DNA of 47,805 nt from Halegenticoccus soli (GTDB lineage Archaea; Halobacteriota; Halobacteria; Halobacteriales; Haloferacaceae), in NCBI RefSeq assembly GCF_002844195.1, contig NZ_PEND01000013.1, forward strand, positions 1-47,805, given 5' to 3'. The notes below the pieces were generated by a model. That model saw nothing but the letters and a program-made list of their open reading frames with translations. It did not search any database and was not told where the DNA came from. Made by a program: the position numbers and the translations under genes. Shown piece by piece: positions 32,175 through 41,156 of this stretch (the stretch's first letter is position 1; each line of letters starts with the position of its first letter).

Positions 32175-32472
32175 CGTAGTCACCAGCAGTGTAGGGTTCC
32201 CACACTACAGTTACCTAGTGATAGGCCGCGGCAGTTTAATGCACTTCCTGTTGCTTTGTCGCCGCGTATCTACCATCGAAACCTTCGATTCAAAAGTGCT
32301 CCCTCTGTCCAGTAACTGTCGGGGGAACATACGGTTCGACTTGACCCGTTGGGGAACGGACAGCGAGAATCCGTTGTCTGACCCCTACAGGTAAAACACT
32401 GGGTTGCCGTACGATCTCCCGTCTCTCTCGAAGCTACCGATACTCACACAACAGTAATGACTCTGGAACGCG

Positions 32473-32482
32473 TTGTGCACAA
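32473..32482 (+). promoter_or_regulatory. Candidate TTGTGCACAA operator before the DUF302 gene
   Basis: This is a perfect 10-base palindrome ending 1 base before ATG 32484. It repeats the half-site sequence of the inverted repeat at 23311-23329. Its position supports 32484 rather than 32457 as the start of the DUF302 gene and suggests control by the TrmB-like regulator. Confidence 0.5.
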
Positions 32483-32483
32483 T

Positions 32484-32870
32484 ATGGCGTACACCACGCA
32501 AGAACGAGTCACAGGAAAGTTCGATGATGTTGTCGCGCGGACGATATCGGCTCTAGAAGACGAGGGGTTCGGGGTTCTCTGTGATATCGACGTCCAAGCG
32601 ACCTTCGCCAAAAAACTCGACAAGGAATTCCGTCAGTACCGGATTCTCGGCGCGTGCAATCCCCAACTCGCCTATCAGGGGCTCGAAGACGAGATCGAGC
32701 TCGGTGCACTCCTGCCGTGTAACGTCATCGTGTACGAGGAGGACGATGGGACGGTCGTGGTTAGCGCGGTTGATCCGGGCCGACTTGTCGGTATCACAGA
32801 CAACCCCGACCTTGACTCGATTGCCGAGGATGTCTCCGAGCGATTCGAGCGCGCACTCGAGTCGCTGTGA
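32484..32870 (+). CDS. DUF302 protein
   Basis: This protein has 128 residues from ATG 32484; an ATG at 32457 would read through a palindrome. The DUF302 pattern is clear: KFDDVVARTISALEDEGFGV, then LCDIDVQATFAKKLDKEFRQ, the RILGACNPQLAYQGL core with Cys, and a LLPCNVIVYEEDDGTVVVSAV strand pair. DUF302 proteins are small stand-alone proteins often encoded beside sulfur or copper genes; their activity is unknown. Its stop overlaps the GTG start of the multicopper oxidase (GTGA), so the two are translated together, and the palindrome before the gene would control both. Confidence 0.85.
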   Translation: MAYTTQERVTGKFDDVVARTISALEDEGFGVLCDIDVQATFAKKLDKEFRQYRILGACNPQLAYQGLEDEIELGALLPCNVIVYEEDDGTVVVSAVDPGRLVGITDNPDLDSIAEDVSERFERALESL

Positions 32871-34381
32871 GTGACCAGCTGTCACCCTCACGCCGCCGAT
32901 TTCTCCAGATGCTGAGCGGAGCGGGCGTGAGCGCACTCGCAGGATGTTCGACAAGCGACAACTCACCGTCAACCGGGAACGCTCCGACTCTACCACCGCG
33001 TCCAGGCCCTTCTGAGCCGGCAGATGTGACCGCCGCACTACGTGCAGCACCGGGGCGGATCCAGCCGAGTGCAGACACGTCCGCTACGACCTGGCTCTAC
33101 GACGGGGAGTTCCCAGGTCCGGAACTCCGAGTGAGAGAAGGCGACGTGTTCGAAGTCGAGTTGACTAACGAACTCTCGGAGGGGATGACGATCCACTGGC
33201 ACGGCATCCCTGTGTCCAATGGGATGGACGGCGTTCCAAACGTGACTCAACAGCCAGTCACGTCTGGGAATTCATTTAGCTACAAATTCCGGGCAGAGCC
33301 CGCCGGCACGTACTTCTATCACAGCCACGTCGGCCTCCAGCTTGACCGTGGACTCCTCGCGCCGCTCGTCATCGAGGAACCTGACCCACACGTCGCATAC
33401 GACCGTGAGTATACTGTCGTCATTGACGATTATCTCAAGCGGTCGCCACAGCCGCTCTCGGAGTCTGGTTCCGAGGGCGGTCCATCAGGTAGTCAGGTGC
33501 CGCAAAGCGACGGCGGTCCCGGTGGGATGGGTGGTGGAGGTCCTGGTGGAATGGGCGGAGGTATGGGTGGCGGCCCCGGTGGAATGGGTGGTGTGATGGC
33601 TGCCAGACGGCCGCCGTACGCCGGGCTTCTTCTCAATGGTCGTTTGCCGACCGATCCGCGAACGTTCACGGTCCGGGAGGGAGAACGCGTCCGTTTTCGG
33701 TTCATCAACGCGAGCAGTGCGACACTCTTTCGGGTGCAGGCGGCTGGACATCCGCTCCGGATCACGCACGCTGATGGCCGTCCAGTCACCCCGGTTACCG
33801 TCGACTCGTTCGCTTTCGGATCCGGAGAACGCTACGATGCGATTGTCGCGGCCGATAATCCTGGCGCGTGGGAAATCCGAGCCGCGGCCGTCGATGGAGA
33901 CGAACCCCCTGCGAAAGCAATTCTCACATACGGCGGAAGTGAGCCACCCCAGTCACCGACACCACCATCAGCGGACGGAAACCAGCTGTCGTACAGCGAC
34001 CTCCAAGCGATCTCACCGCTCGACGGCGTGGATGGCAGTCCAGATCGAACGTTTGACCTGACGCTCTCGGCCGGCCAGCGATCCAACGAGTGGGCGATCG
34101 ACGGCCGAGCATATCCTGATGCGGATCCGTTTCGTGTCCAGAAAGGAGAGCACGTCCGAATCAGAATGGTGAATCACAGTCCTGTGATCCATCCGATGCA
34201 CCTGCACGGACACTTCTTCCAAGTGCAGGACGCCGTCAAGGACACCGTCGTTGTCCCCGGACACATGGGCGAAGTGACCTTCGACTTCGTCGCCGACAAC
34301 CCTGGGAGCTGGCTGTTCCACTGTCATAATCTCTATCACCTTGAGGCAGGAATGGCTCGCGTCATCCGGTATGTCGAGTAG
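32867..34381 (+). CDS. Multicopper oxidase with Gly/Met-rich insertion
   Basis: This 504-residue lipoprotein starts from GTG 32867, inside the stop of the DUF302 gene. The leader [22 protein letters not shown] is a Tat signal with a lipobox Cys27. Copper sites are complete: IHWHGIP (His110, His112), YHSHVG (His152, His154), [10 protein letters not shown] (His442, His445, His447) and [13 protein letters not shown] (His485, Cys486, His487, His491, Met496), where Cys486, His442, His491 and Met496 form the type 1 centre. Between domains, residues about 203-245 are an insertion of Gly-Gly-Met repeats not typical of laccases, which could bind or feed copper. It probably oxidises cuprous copper or phenols outside the cell. 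A copper-ATPase remnant follows. Confidence 0.93.
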   Translation: MSDQLSPSRRRFLQMLSGAGVSALAGCSTSDNSPSTGNAPTLPPRPGPSEPADVTAALRAAPGRIQPSADTSATTWLYDGEFPGPELRVREGDVFEVELTNELSEGMTIHWHGIPVSNGMDGVPNVTQQPVTSGNSFSYKFRAEPAGTYFYHSHVGLQLDRGLLAPLVIEEPDPHVAYDREYTVVIDDYLKRSPQPLSESGSEGGPSGSQVPQSDGGPGGMGGGGPGGMGGGMGGGPGGMGGVMAARRPPYAGLLLNGRLPTDPRTFTVREGERVRFRFINASSATLFRVQAAGHPLRITHADGRPVTPVTVDSFAFGSGERYDAIVAADNPGAWEIRAAAVDGDEPPAKAILTYGGSEPPQSPTPPSADGNQLSYSDLQAISPLDGVDGSPDRTFDLTLSAGQRSNEWAIDGRAYPDADPFRVQKGEHVRIRMVNHSPVIHPMHLHGHFFQVQDAVKDTVVVPGHMGEVTFDFVADNPGSWLFHCHNLYHLEAGMARVIRYVE

Positions 34382-34385
34382 CGCG

Positions 34386-34517
34386 ACTGAGTGATGACAT
34401 CAGGAGCCCACCCACGGCTGACGGGAGAAGAACTCCGATCGGAGCGAACGTGCCGGCGGCCAGGGGGATGGCGGAGACGTTGTACCCCGCAGCCCAGACG
34501 ATGTTCTCCTGCAAACT
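34386..34517 (-). pseudogene. Heavy-metal P-type ATPase, 3' remnant
   Basis: The minus strand reads [44 protein letters not shown], which is the last two membrane helices of copper/heavy-metal P1B-type ATPases (normally NLVWAxGYNVxAIPLA). Nothing of the catalytic DKTG or hinge domains is present. The fragment abuts the end of the multicopper oxidase and shows that a copper exporter once stood here. It fills the middle of the 378-base gap before the tandem-domain lipoprotein; the rest of the gap holds no gene. Confidence 0.8.
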
Positions 34518-34759
34518 CGTCGACGATTTCCACGGCTGGGTCACCGGAAGCAGGATAGTGAACACTAGACCGTCGGGAGCAAACGACCGCTCTCTCTTTG
34601 ATTACAGAGTGGTCGTGAATACGGCGACGGCGGAGAGACGGGCGCGCTGACGCCCTCAACCGCAAGAGAAGAACCTGTCTTATTAAACGATGGTACCGTT
34701 TCCAGACACAGAAATTCCTCTTAGCAGATTTAGGAACCGTGGGGAGTAGGGGACACGTC

Positions 34760-35776
34760 ATGGCGAACACTCACTGGGGTCGACGTCGAATTCTCAAACT
34801 CGCTGGTCCAGCGTTCTTTCTCGGCCTTGCAGGCTGTAGTTCACAACGGGACGACGCAGCGCCACAGTCAACGCCGGCCACCTCTCGCTCACCGCCGGCA
34901 AATGAATCGTCCGAAACGACTCCAACGCCAACTGAGACGGCACAAACCACTGAAACTGAACAACCGACTGAGACTCCGGGGTACGTCGAATACCACTGGC
35001 ACGGACAGCTGTTTTTCGAAATAGACGGAAAGCTGCTTGATTTCACCCAGCCACGGTACTTCCTCGAAACACTCGAGGCCGAGCACCCAGAAACGGTCTA
35101 CTTTCACTTCCACGAATCTGCGCACGGACCGAACGAGTGGAGCAATGAGAAGAAAGTCGTCACCTTTGAGCAGGGGCTCAATTTGCTTCCCGGGATCGCA
35201 TATCGGCAAGGCGCGAACGGGAATCACGTCGTAACGCACGAGGGAACGACCTATCGGGAGACCGACGCCGGCACGACTATCTCGATCGCCGAGGGAACAC
35301 GGGAGATCGATCCGGCCCAACACGACATACAGCACGGCGATGAGCTCTGGGTTCGTACCGAAACCTCACACTCGAAGTCAGCCACGTCTGAGACATCAGG
35401 CTTGCTCCTCGTCGATGTCAATAACCACCGTATTGACTTCTCTCATCGAAAGTACCAGAATATAGAATCCGATCGCTTCCGGTTTGAAGCCAGCTCAGCA
35501 CCGTACTATCGCTGGAGAAGCACCGAGTCAGTCACTCTCGAAGAGGTGTTCTCTATCTTGCCTGATGTCCGCTACGAACGAGGGCGTGGTGGACACAGTC
35601 TTACCTATTCTGGAGACGATGCACATAGTGGCACCTATCGACAGGCGGATGCCGGGACAACGATCACTTTCCGGCAGCGGATGACGGACATTGATCCGGC
35701 CTCGTATCAGTTAAAAAACGGAGATATTATCTGGGTGTACGTTCACACAGACACGGCACCTGATAACGAACACTAA
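34760..35776 (+). CDS. Tat lipoprotein with two tandem homologous His-rich domains
   Basis: This protein has 338 residues from ATG 34760. The leader GRRRILKLAGPAFFLGLAGC ends in a lipobox Cys26, followed by a Thr/Pro/Glu linker. Two copies of one domain of about 115 residues come next. The first has GQLFFEIDGKLLDFTQPRYF, VVTFEQGLNLLPGIAYRQGA and YRETDAGTTISIAEGTREID. The second has GLLLVDVNNHRIDFSHRKYQ, VTLEEVFSILPDVRYERGRG and YRQADAGTTITFRQRMTDID. The first copy is richer in His (EYHWHGQ, YFHFHESAHG), which suggests metal binding, while the second has lost most of these. I do not recognise the family. Position after a multicopper oxidase and an ATPase remnant points to extracellular copper binding, by inference. 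Confidence 0.8.
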   Translation: MANTHWGRRRILKLAGPAFFLGLAGCSSQRDDAAPQSTPATSRSPPANESSETTPTPTETAQTTETEQPTETPGYVEYHWHGQLFFEIDGKLLDFTQPRYFLETLEAEHPETVYFHFHESAHGPNEWSNEKKVVTFEQGLNLLPGIAYRQGANGNHVVTHEGTTYRETDAGTTISIAEGTREIDPAQHDIQHGDELWVRTETSHSKSATSETSGLLLVDVNNHRIDFSHRKYQNIESDRFRFEASSAPYYRWRSTESVTLEEVFSILPDVRYERGRGGHSLTYSGDDAHSGTYRQADAGTTITFRQRMTDIDPASYQLKNGDIIWVYVHTDTAPDNEH

Positions 35777-36128
35777 CAGCAACTCTGGCGGCGTCTTCGT
35801 TAGTGCTCCGCTGGGGACTAGCGACTGTTGGTTGGATACCTCCTATTGAATGGGAGCGGTGGGCATCCCAAGCGAGACGATATCTACTCGAACGGATCTA
35901 GCGACGAGCCGTTTTCGGAATGAGTCGATGAATCGCTCCTGTGGGTTCCTGGCCACGGCCTCTCGGCGCTGTTGACGAGTCGCCGAGTATGATACCGTCG
36001 GAGCGGTTGCTTCACCGTCGACACCCGTCCGCGGAATCGCTGAAAGCGCCAAGTCCTGTACCGCTACCGTTTCCAACTGGCGTTTGTGCGAGAGGGACGC
36101 GAAGGAACGTTACCCCCTCACGCGGGCG
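35777..36128. other. Intergenic region between convergent genes
   Basis: No gene is supported in these 352 bases. They separate the lipoprotein gene (+) from the His-rich membrane-protein gene (-). Short frames here are not protein-like. I see no strong terminator hairpin. Confidence 0.4.
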
Positions 36129-36914
36129 TTATGACGTGCCCGCCGATCTCTCCCCTGCCCAAAGGAGGTAGACGAGGATACCAATGAGGAGAAGTTGTGC
36201 TACTTTGTCAATACCTCCATACGTTTGCAGATGTGGCATGCCAGCCTTCCACCAGAGGACGAACTGTGTAGCTACGTATGGAATGCCAACGGCGTAGAGC
36301 AGGCGACGGTTGACACCCAGGAAGAACAGTACAGTTGCCCCGATGAATCCAAGTCCTGCGAGGAGCATCTGTACCTCACTATGCTGGAGGTAGAGGTAGA
36401 TGTGCACAGCCGCACTTACCAGGCTCAGTCCGATTACGGCAATATGCACGCTTTCGAGGTCCGAGAGGTGGTCTCGTCGTTTCCCGACCCAGTACGCCGG
36501 TGCCGTGGGAAGTGCTGCCACCGCTATTAATCCGATAATACCCGTCGCCCAGGTTAGCGGGTTCTCGGTGTGATGGCCACCACCGCTCGCTCCGTCATGG
36601 CGATCGTCGTTACTCTCGCCGGGGTGGTGCCCGTCATCTCCATTCGAATGCGTGACTCCGGGAGTCTCAGTGCGGCTGTGATGCCCATCGTCGGTATGGT
36701 GGTCACCACTCGCATCTGTCCCGTCGCGGCTGTCAGTCCCAGCAGCGTGATGATCGCCACCGTCACTGTGCCCGGTCGTGGTTTTGGATGCCGGCGTTGC
36801 CGTTCCGTTGCTGTGGTCTTCGTCGGCGAGGGCGGCACCGCTGGCAATAACTAGCAGTACCGTCAGGAGAACGACTAGTTTCGGAAGGTGTCGTCTGAGC
36901 GTGCGAAGCCTCAT
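36129..36914 (-). CDS. His-rich domain membrane protein
   Basis: This protein has 261 residues from ATG 36914 (six residues longer if ATG 36932 is used). A signal peptide or first helix (LPKLVVLLTVLLVIASGAAL) leads to an external segment of about 85 residues crowded with His, Asp, Gly and Ser (GDHHAAGT, GDHHTDDGHH, GHHPGESNDD, GGGHHTENP), and then four helices including LVSAAVHIYLYLQHSEVQML and LLAGLGFIGATVLFFLGVN. His-Asp repeats of this kind bind copper, zinc or nickel. The membrane part is not one I can name. It sits in the copper-linked stretch, and the His segment is the most obvious metal sponge in the window. Confidence 0.8.
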   Translation of the reverse strand: MRLRTLRRHLPKLVVLLTVLLVIASGAALADEDHSNGTATPASKTTTGHSDGGDHHAAGTDSRDGTDASGDHHTDDGHHSRTETPGVTHSNGDDGHHPGESNDDRHDGASGGGHHTENPLTWATGIIGLIAVAALPTAPAYWVGKRRDHLSDLESVHIAVIGLSLVSAAVHIYLYLQHSEVQMLLAGLGFIGATVLFFLGVNRRLLYAVGIPYVATQFVLWWKAGMPHLQTYGGIDKVAQLLLIGILVYLLWAGERSAGTS

Positions 36915-37250
36915 GTGCGGCTTGTGGTTCAATCATCGAAAGTAATACTATACGGTGCCTAAGCGGCGTTTGGAGACGTTTCGTTCTCTTTCGAGTAATC
37001 GATCCCACGAAGTGGATACGCTCTACCTCCTTTTTCGAACGACTATTTCATCTTCGCTCGTTCCGATACGTGTGTGGAGATAGCCTTCGGTCAGTTTCAA
37101 CGTATTCGCCTCACAGTGAGATACCAGTCCGCCAAGGTAAATAAGAGGGGTGTGGTTTTGCAGACTCTGTAAAGAGGCCGTTCTACTAATAAGTCGCCAC
37201 TACCAACACCCACTATCGTCGACTAAGAGCAACCGCGAATTCAACGTATC
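36915..37250. other. Divergent intergenic region
   Basis: This is an AT-richer 336-base gap between the His-rich protein gene (-) and the carbamoyltransferase gene (+), so it holds both promoters. No gene is seen. The end ACTAATAAGTCGCC, about 60 bases before the carbamoyltransferase ATG, is a weak TATA candidate. Confidence 0.4.
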
Positions 37251-39032
37251 ATGACCGCCTACACCCTCGCGTTCAAGCCCGCAATTGGTCTGTACGGCCA
37301 GCATGACCCTAGTGCCGCCCTCTTTGAGGCTGGGACGCCCGTCTTCGGCATCGAAGAAGAGCGCCTCTCCAGAAGCAAACATGCCGTCAATACGTTTCCA
37401 GAGCAAGCGATCGAGGCGTGTCTAGACCACCGTGATCTCGTGCTTTCCGACGTTGAACGGATACTTCTCCCGTACGATCCGCGGCTCCAGCGGAAGATTC
37501 TTCCTCACTACATCCGTGACGCGATGAGCCCGCCAGGAATCGTGGGAAAACTCTCTGCGTTGGAACAAACAGCGGTAACCCAAGCACAAGCACAGTTCAG
37601 GCCGGTTCATGAAATCACGTCACGATTGGCCGACATCGGGACGCCAGTTCCCCCTATCGAAACGAGGAGTCACCACGCGTGCCACGCCGCCAGTGCGTTC
37701 CACCCGTCTGGATTCGACCGGGCGCTTATCCTGACCATCGATGCAAAAGGAGAGTACGATTCGACTGTCGTGTGGTACGGCGATGAGACGGGCTTGAGAC
37801 GACTACGAACGTATGAGCATCCGAACAGCCTTGGGCTGTTCTTCGCGATCGTGACCGAGTACCTCGGCTATCGGATGTTCAACGGAGAGGGAAAGGTAAT
37901 GGGACTCGCACCCTACGGAAACGAAAATCCGGACATTGAACGCACGTTTCGACGCCTCGTCTCCACCGGCGTCGATTACGACGTAACCGACCTCACTAAA
38001 CGGTGGGGAACCGACCACGGGATAGCCCAACTTGAGCGAGCCTTTGGACGGCCTCGAAACGAATCGCCGGGGGACTTTGACCAGTGGGAAAAGAACTTCG
38101 CATACGTTGCACAGAAACTCCTCGAGGAGACAGTCCTCGATATCGTTGAGACGTACTCTTCTCGATTAGGTGTCCAGAAAGTTGGACTCGCTGGCGGAGT
38201 CGCGCTCAATTGCAAACTGAATAAACGCATCCGGGAGTCTCCTCGCGTAGACGATGTCTTCATTCAACCTGTCGCTCACGACGCTGGACTGGCCCTGGGT
38301 GCGGGGTGGCTCGACCAATCACCCTCCGAGGTGCCGAAAATGACGACTGTCTACCTCGGGCCGGAATTCTCCGACGAAGATATCCGTGAGATGCTAGAAA
38401 CGAACAAGATTCCGTACGGCAAACCAGCCAATCTGGAGCGGTACGTGGCTGAACGGTTGGCTAACGGGGCGCTCGTTGGCTGGTTCCAAGGGCGGTTAGA
38501 GATGGGGCCACGTGCACTCGGGAACCGGAGCATCCTTGCTGATCCCCGGACCGTCGAATCACGAGACAGCGTCAATCGGTTTGTCAAACACCGGGAAGAG
38601 TGGCGACCGTTCGCTCCGTCACTGCTTGAAGAAGCAGCACCAGACTACCTCGAAAACGCCGCCCCATCGCCGTTCATGATAGACGCGTTCCGCGCGAGGG
38701 ACGAACGGAAGAACGACATCGCAGCGGTGCTCCATCCGGCAGACGGTACGACTCGCCCGCAGACAGTAACTGCTGAGCAAAACCCCCGCTACTACCGCCT
38801 CATCTCCAAATTTGAATCGATTACCGGCGTACCGGTGCTCCTCAATACCTCGTTCAACGACCACGCGGAACCCATCGTAACGACGCCGGTAGAAGCGCTC
38901 AAAGACTTCTACGGAATGGGGCTCGATACGCTGGTTCTAGAGGATTTCGTCATAGAGAAAGCGCCAACGGAGGAGTCGGCCGGCGACATCACGGACCGGG
39001 GCTCTGCGATACTCAACCGGACTACCGAGTAA
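37251..39032 (+). CDS. NodU/CmcH-family carbamoyltransferase
   Basis: This protein has 593 residues from ATG 37251. An N-terminal ASKHA-type domain (YGQHDPSAALFEAGTPVFGI, SHHACHAASAFHPSGFDRAL, then LILTIDAKGEYDSTVVWYG) is followed by GLAGGVALNCKLNKRI, the QPVAHDAGLALGAGW block and a C-terminal YrdC-like carbamoyltransferase domain with GWFQGRLEMGPRALGNRSIL and LLNTSFNDHAEPIVTTPVEAL. The family O-carbamoylates sugars, antibiotics or aminoglycosides from carbamoyl phosphate. Haloarchaeal members usually sit among cell-surface glycan or secondary-metabolite genes, but here neighbours are copper and His-rich proteins, so the substrate is open. Confidence 0.9.
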   Translation: MTAYTLAFKPAIGLYGQHDPSAALFEAGTPVFGIEEERLSRSKHAVNTFPEQAIEACLDHRDLVLSDVERILLPYDPRLQRKILPHYIRDAMSPPGIVGKLSALEQTAVTQAQAQFRPVHEITSRLADIGTPVPPIETRSHHACHAASAFHPSGFDRALILTIDAKGEYDSTVVWYGDETGLRRLRTYEHPNSLGLFFAIVTEYLGYRMFNGEGKVMGLAPYGNENPDIERTFRRLVSTGVDYDVTDLTKRWGTDHGIAQLERAFGRPRNESPGDFDQWEKNFAYVAQKLLEETVLDIVETYSSRLGVQKVGLAGGVALNCKLNKRIRESPRVDDVFIQPVAHDAGLALGAGWLDQSPSEVPKMTTVYLGPEFSDEDIREMLETNKIPYGKPANLERYVAERLANGALVGWFQGRLEMGPRALGNRSILADPRTVESRDSVNRFVKHREEWRPFAPSLLEEAAPDYLENAAPSPFMIDAFRARDERKNDIAAVLHPADGTTRPQTVTAEQNPRYYRLISKFESITGVPVLLNTSFNDHAEPIVTTPVEALKDFYGMGLDTLVLEDFVIEKAPTEESAGDITDRGSAILNRTTE

Positions 39033-39299
39033 GGGCGGGCGTTAGACTCTGCTATCCGTACGTGGTATCTCAGTTCGAGCGTAATCTCTGTGTGGTATAC
39101 GTTCTGGCTTACGAGACACGAACTTCCTCACACTCTCTTTTGTAACCCAAAGAAGGAGGTGGCGATCTTTTACTCTCTCTATCGTCGTGTGACGACAGGA
39201 TCCCCGGTAGCGCCGCATTTTCCGATTTTCAGCCGGTAGTGACGGTTACTCCTCTTAGCGACAATCGGCATAAAGTTGGCAGTCGATAGGTAATATGCG

Positions 39300-39650
39300 A
39301 TGGCGCTCCAACAGATTTCCCACCTGACCGACGAGATGGCCGACTGCATCGACAACTGCTTCGAAGCAGCACAAGCGTGCGAATGGTGTGCCGATGAGTG
39401 TATCGGCCAGGGCGAAGAGATGGCTGAATGCGTTCGTCTCTGTCGCGATGTCGCCGACCTGACGACGGAGCACGCTCGGTTCATGGCCCGGAACTCGAAC
39501 TACAGCGCGGCGCTTGCGGAGGCTTGCGCCGAGGCCTGCGAGGAGTGCGCCGACGAGTGCGAACAGCACGACGACGAGCACTGTCAGGTCTGTGCGGACG
39601 TGCTCCGCGACTGCGCGGAGAGCTGCCGCACGATGATGCAGAAAGCCTGA
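39300..39650 (+). CDS. Four-helix-bundle copper-storage-like protein (Csp/DUF326)
   Basis: This protein has 116 residues from ATG 39300, with a TATA box (CATAAAG) 25-31 bases upstream. Fifteen Cys are arranged in CxxxC and CxxC steps along four helices (DCIDNCFEAAQACEWCADEC, ECVRLCRDV, EACAEACEECADECEQ, HCQVCADVLRDCAESC), the pattern of copper-storage proteins that line a bundle interior with Cu(I) thiolates. No leader peptide is present, so it is cytoplasmic. It would buffer Cu(I) alongside the oxidase encoded upstream. The gene is complete and isolated on its strand. Confidence 0.9.
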   Translation: MALQQISHLTDEMADCIDNCFEAAQACEWCADECIGQGEEMAECVRLCRDVADLTTEHARFMARNSNYSAALAEACAEACEECADECEQHDDEHCQVCADVLRDCAESCRTMMQKA

Positions 39651-40623
39651 ACGTCCCGTAAGTTATCGTCACCTTCTTTTAAGGTGCCCCGAGATCACTC
39701 CCAATCCACCCCGGTGAGGCTTCTCAAAAGATCCGTATTCCGATTTCATTCGGAGATGAGTGACCCGAGTCAAGACGACTTAGGACGAGCGTCTCTTCGG
39801 TAGTAGTCGGGCCTATCCGCCGTACGAGGAGCACCGTGACATCTCCCGCTTTGCGAAGAGCGGGAGAAGACTCGTTCCGGACGCGGATTTTCCGCCAACT
39901 CATCTGTGAGTACACTGTCACCGCCCAAACTGCGCGGTGTCTCGTTTACAACGAGTGTGGATAACGCGCTGTTTCATGATTTTCAAACGATAATAAGTCG
40001 CTACGTGGCTATCGGGACAGGGGTCGTCAGTTGTTTAAATACGGACGTCCTTCGATCAGTAACCCTGCCTAATCGCGCACGTACCGCCATAGAAATCCTG
40101 TCTGCCGTTTTCCGGAAGGAATTTCTCTGGGATGGTGCCTGAGCAAACAAAGAGGAAGGGCACGAAGCTCTCTTTCGGCCAAAGTATTACAAGCATATCC
40201 CTGTAACATTCAAAGTAGTAGATTCGTAAAGACGCCCTCCAGGCCAAGAGACCGCGTTACCTCCAGGCAACGTGAGTTAACTCGACGCGCTAGAATGGCG
40301 AAAACGGTGGAATTCACGCATCGGAGATCGTTTTGTGGTTGTGGCGAGTCAACCAAAAGACGATTTATGAGCGTGCGTAGTGGTAGAGATCCGTTTGGGC
40401 GTAACTTGCGTACCTTCCGAACACTGGTTTACTCGTGCTCGCTCAACAGTACAGTACACGCTAATTGCGTAATCACTCGCCATACGAGGCGGTTCTCACG
40501 TCGAACACATCGGAATCTGTCAGTGGGGCTATCTCCCGCGCGCAGAACATCGTATCAGACAGAATGGAAATATGGCGGACATTAAAAAGCCCCAAATGAG
40601 GGGAGACCGTAGGGGGAACCGTA
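39651..40623. other. 973-base region without a recognised gene
   Basis: Several short frames occur, none convincing. A perfect 9-bp hairpin (TCTCCCGCT-TTGCGAAG-AGCGGGAGA, 39842-39867) may be a terminator or IS-derived end. GC content is lower than average from about 39900 to 40600, which marks foreign DNA or a promoter/origin-like tract. I see no transposase motif. Confidence 0.4.
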
Positions 40624-40935
40624 ATGAGCGACGATACTGAGACAACCGAAGGCTACGTCATAGATGGGGGGTGTATCCGGAAGAACGCGCGCGACGAACT
40701 GCTCGAGAAAGCGCGAACGCACACGCGAGACTGTGCGTTGATGGGTCACTGTATTGAAAGCGGGTATGGGATCGTCACCGACGACGATCGGCTTGTACTG
40801 CTCGACTCAGAAGCCACACCGAAAGTTGTCGATACCGTCGAGAAAACGGACACGCAGGAAGGCATTCGCCTCCGCGTGAACCGCGAGAAACAGGACAATC
40901 AAATGGAGACAACGCGCGTCGAAGAGATCACGTAA
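40624..40935 (+). CDS. Small Cys-containing protein of unknown function
   Basis: This protein has 103 residues from ATG 40624, preceded by a GGGGG-type ribosome site. Cys17 (IDGGCIRK) and the pair Cys37/Cys43 (RDCALMGHCIESGYGI) precede a strand-rich part (TDDDRLVLLDSEATPKVVDT and a terminal TRVEEIT). The pattern of a C-x5-C followed by SGYG and a D-D-R strand resembles the small ligand-binding proteins found next to heavy-metal genes in bacteria, but I cannot assign the family. No membrane segment or leader is seen. Confidence 0.55.
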   Translation: MSDDTETTEGYVIDGGCIRKNARDELLEKARTHTRDCALMGHCIESGYGIVTDDDRLVLLDSEATPKVVDTVEKTDTQEGIRLRVNREKQDNQMETTRVEEIT

Positions 40936-41156
40936 CCGTCGACGAGGACCGCCTTTGCCCCGACGAAAGGATCTGCCGAGGCGTCATTCCCGACGTCGCC
41001 GCTGAGACAGTTCGGTCCCGCATCGTCTCGTCTTTCAATCGTACGCTCCGCGGCAGAACGCGTGGACGAGTTCGACGCCTGATCCTCGATGAGTGATCGC
41101 CCTGCCTGGGAGAGCTTGCACGTATAGCTGCCGAGTGTGGGGGTAAGTGGCTGAAC

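Noticed and set aside
33480-33600. Possible CRISPR-like or tandem repeat
   Set aside because: The repetitive DNA encodes an in-frame Gly/Met-rich segment of the multicopper oxidase; there are no spacers or regular direct repeats.
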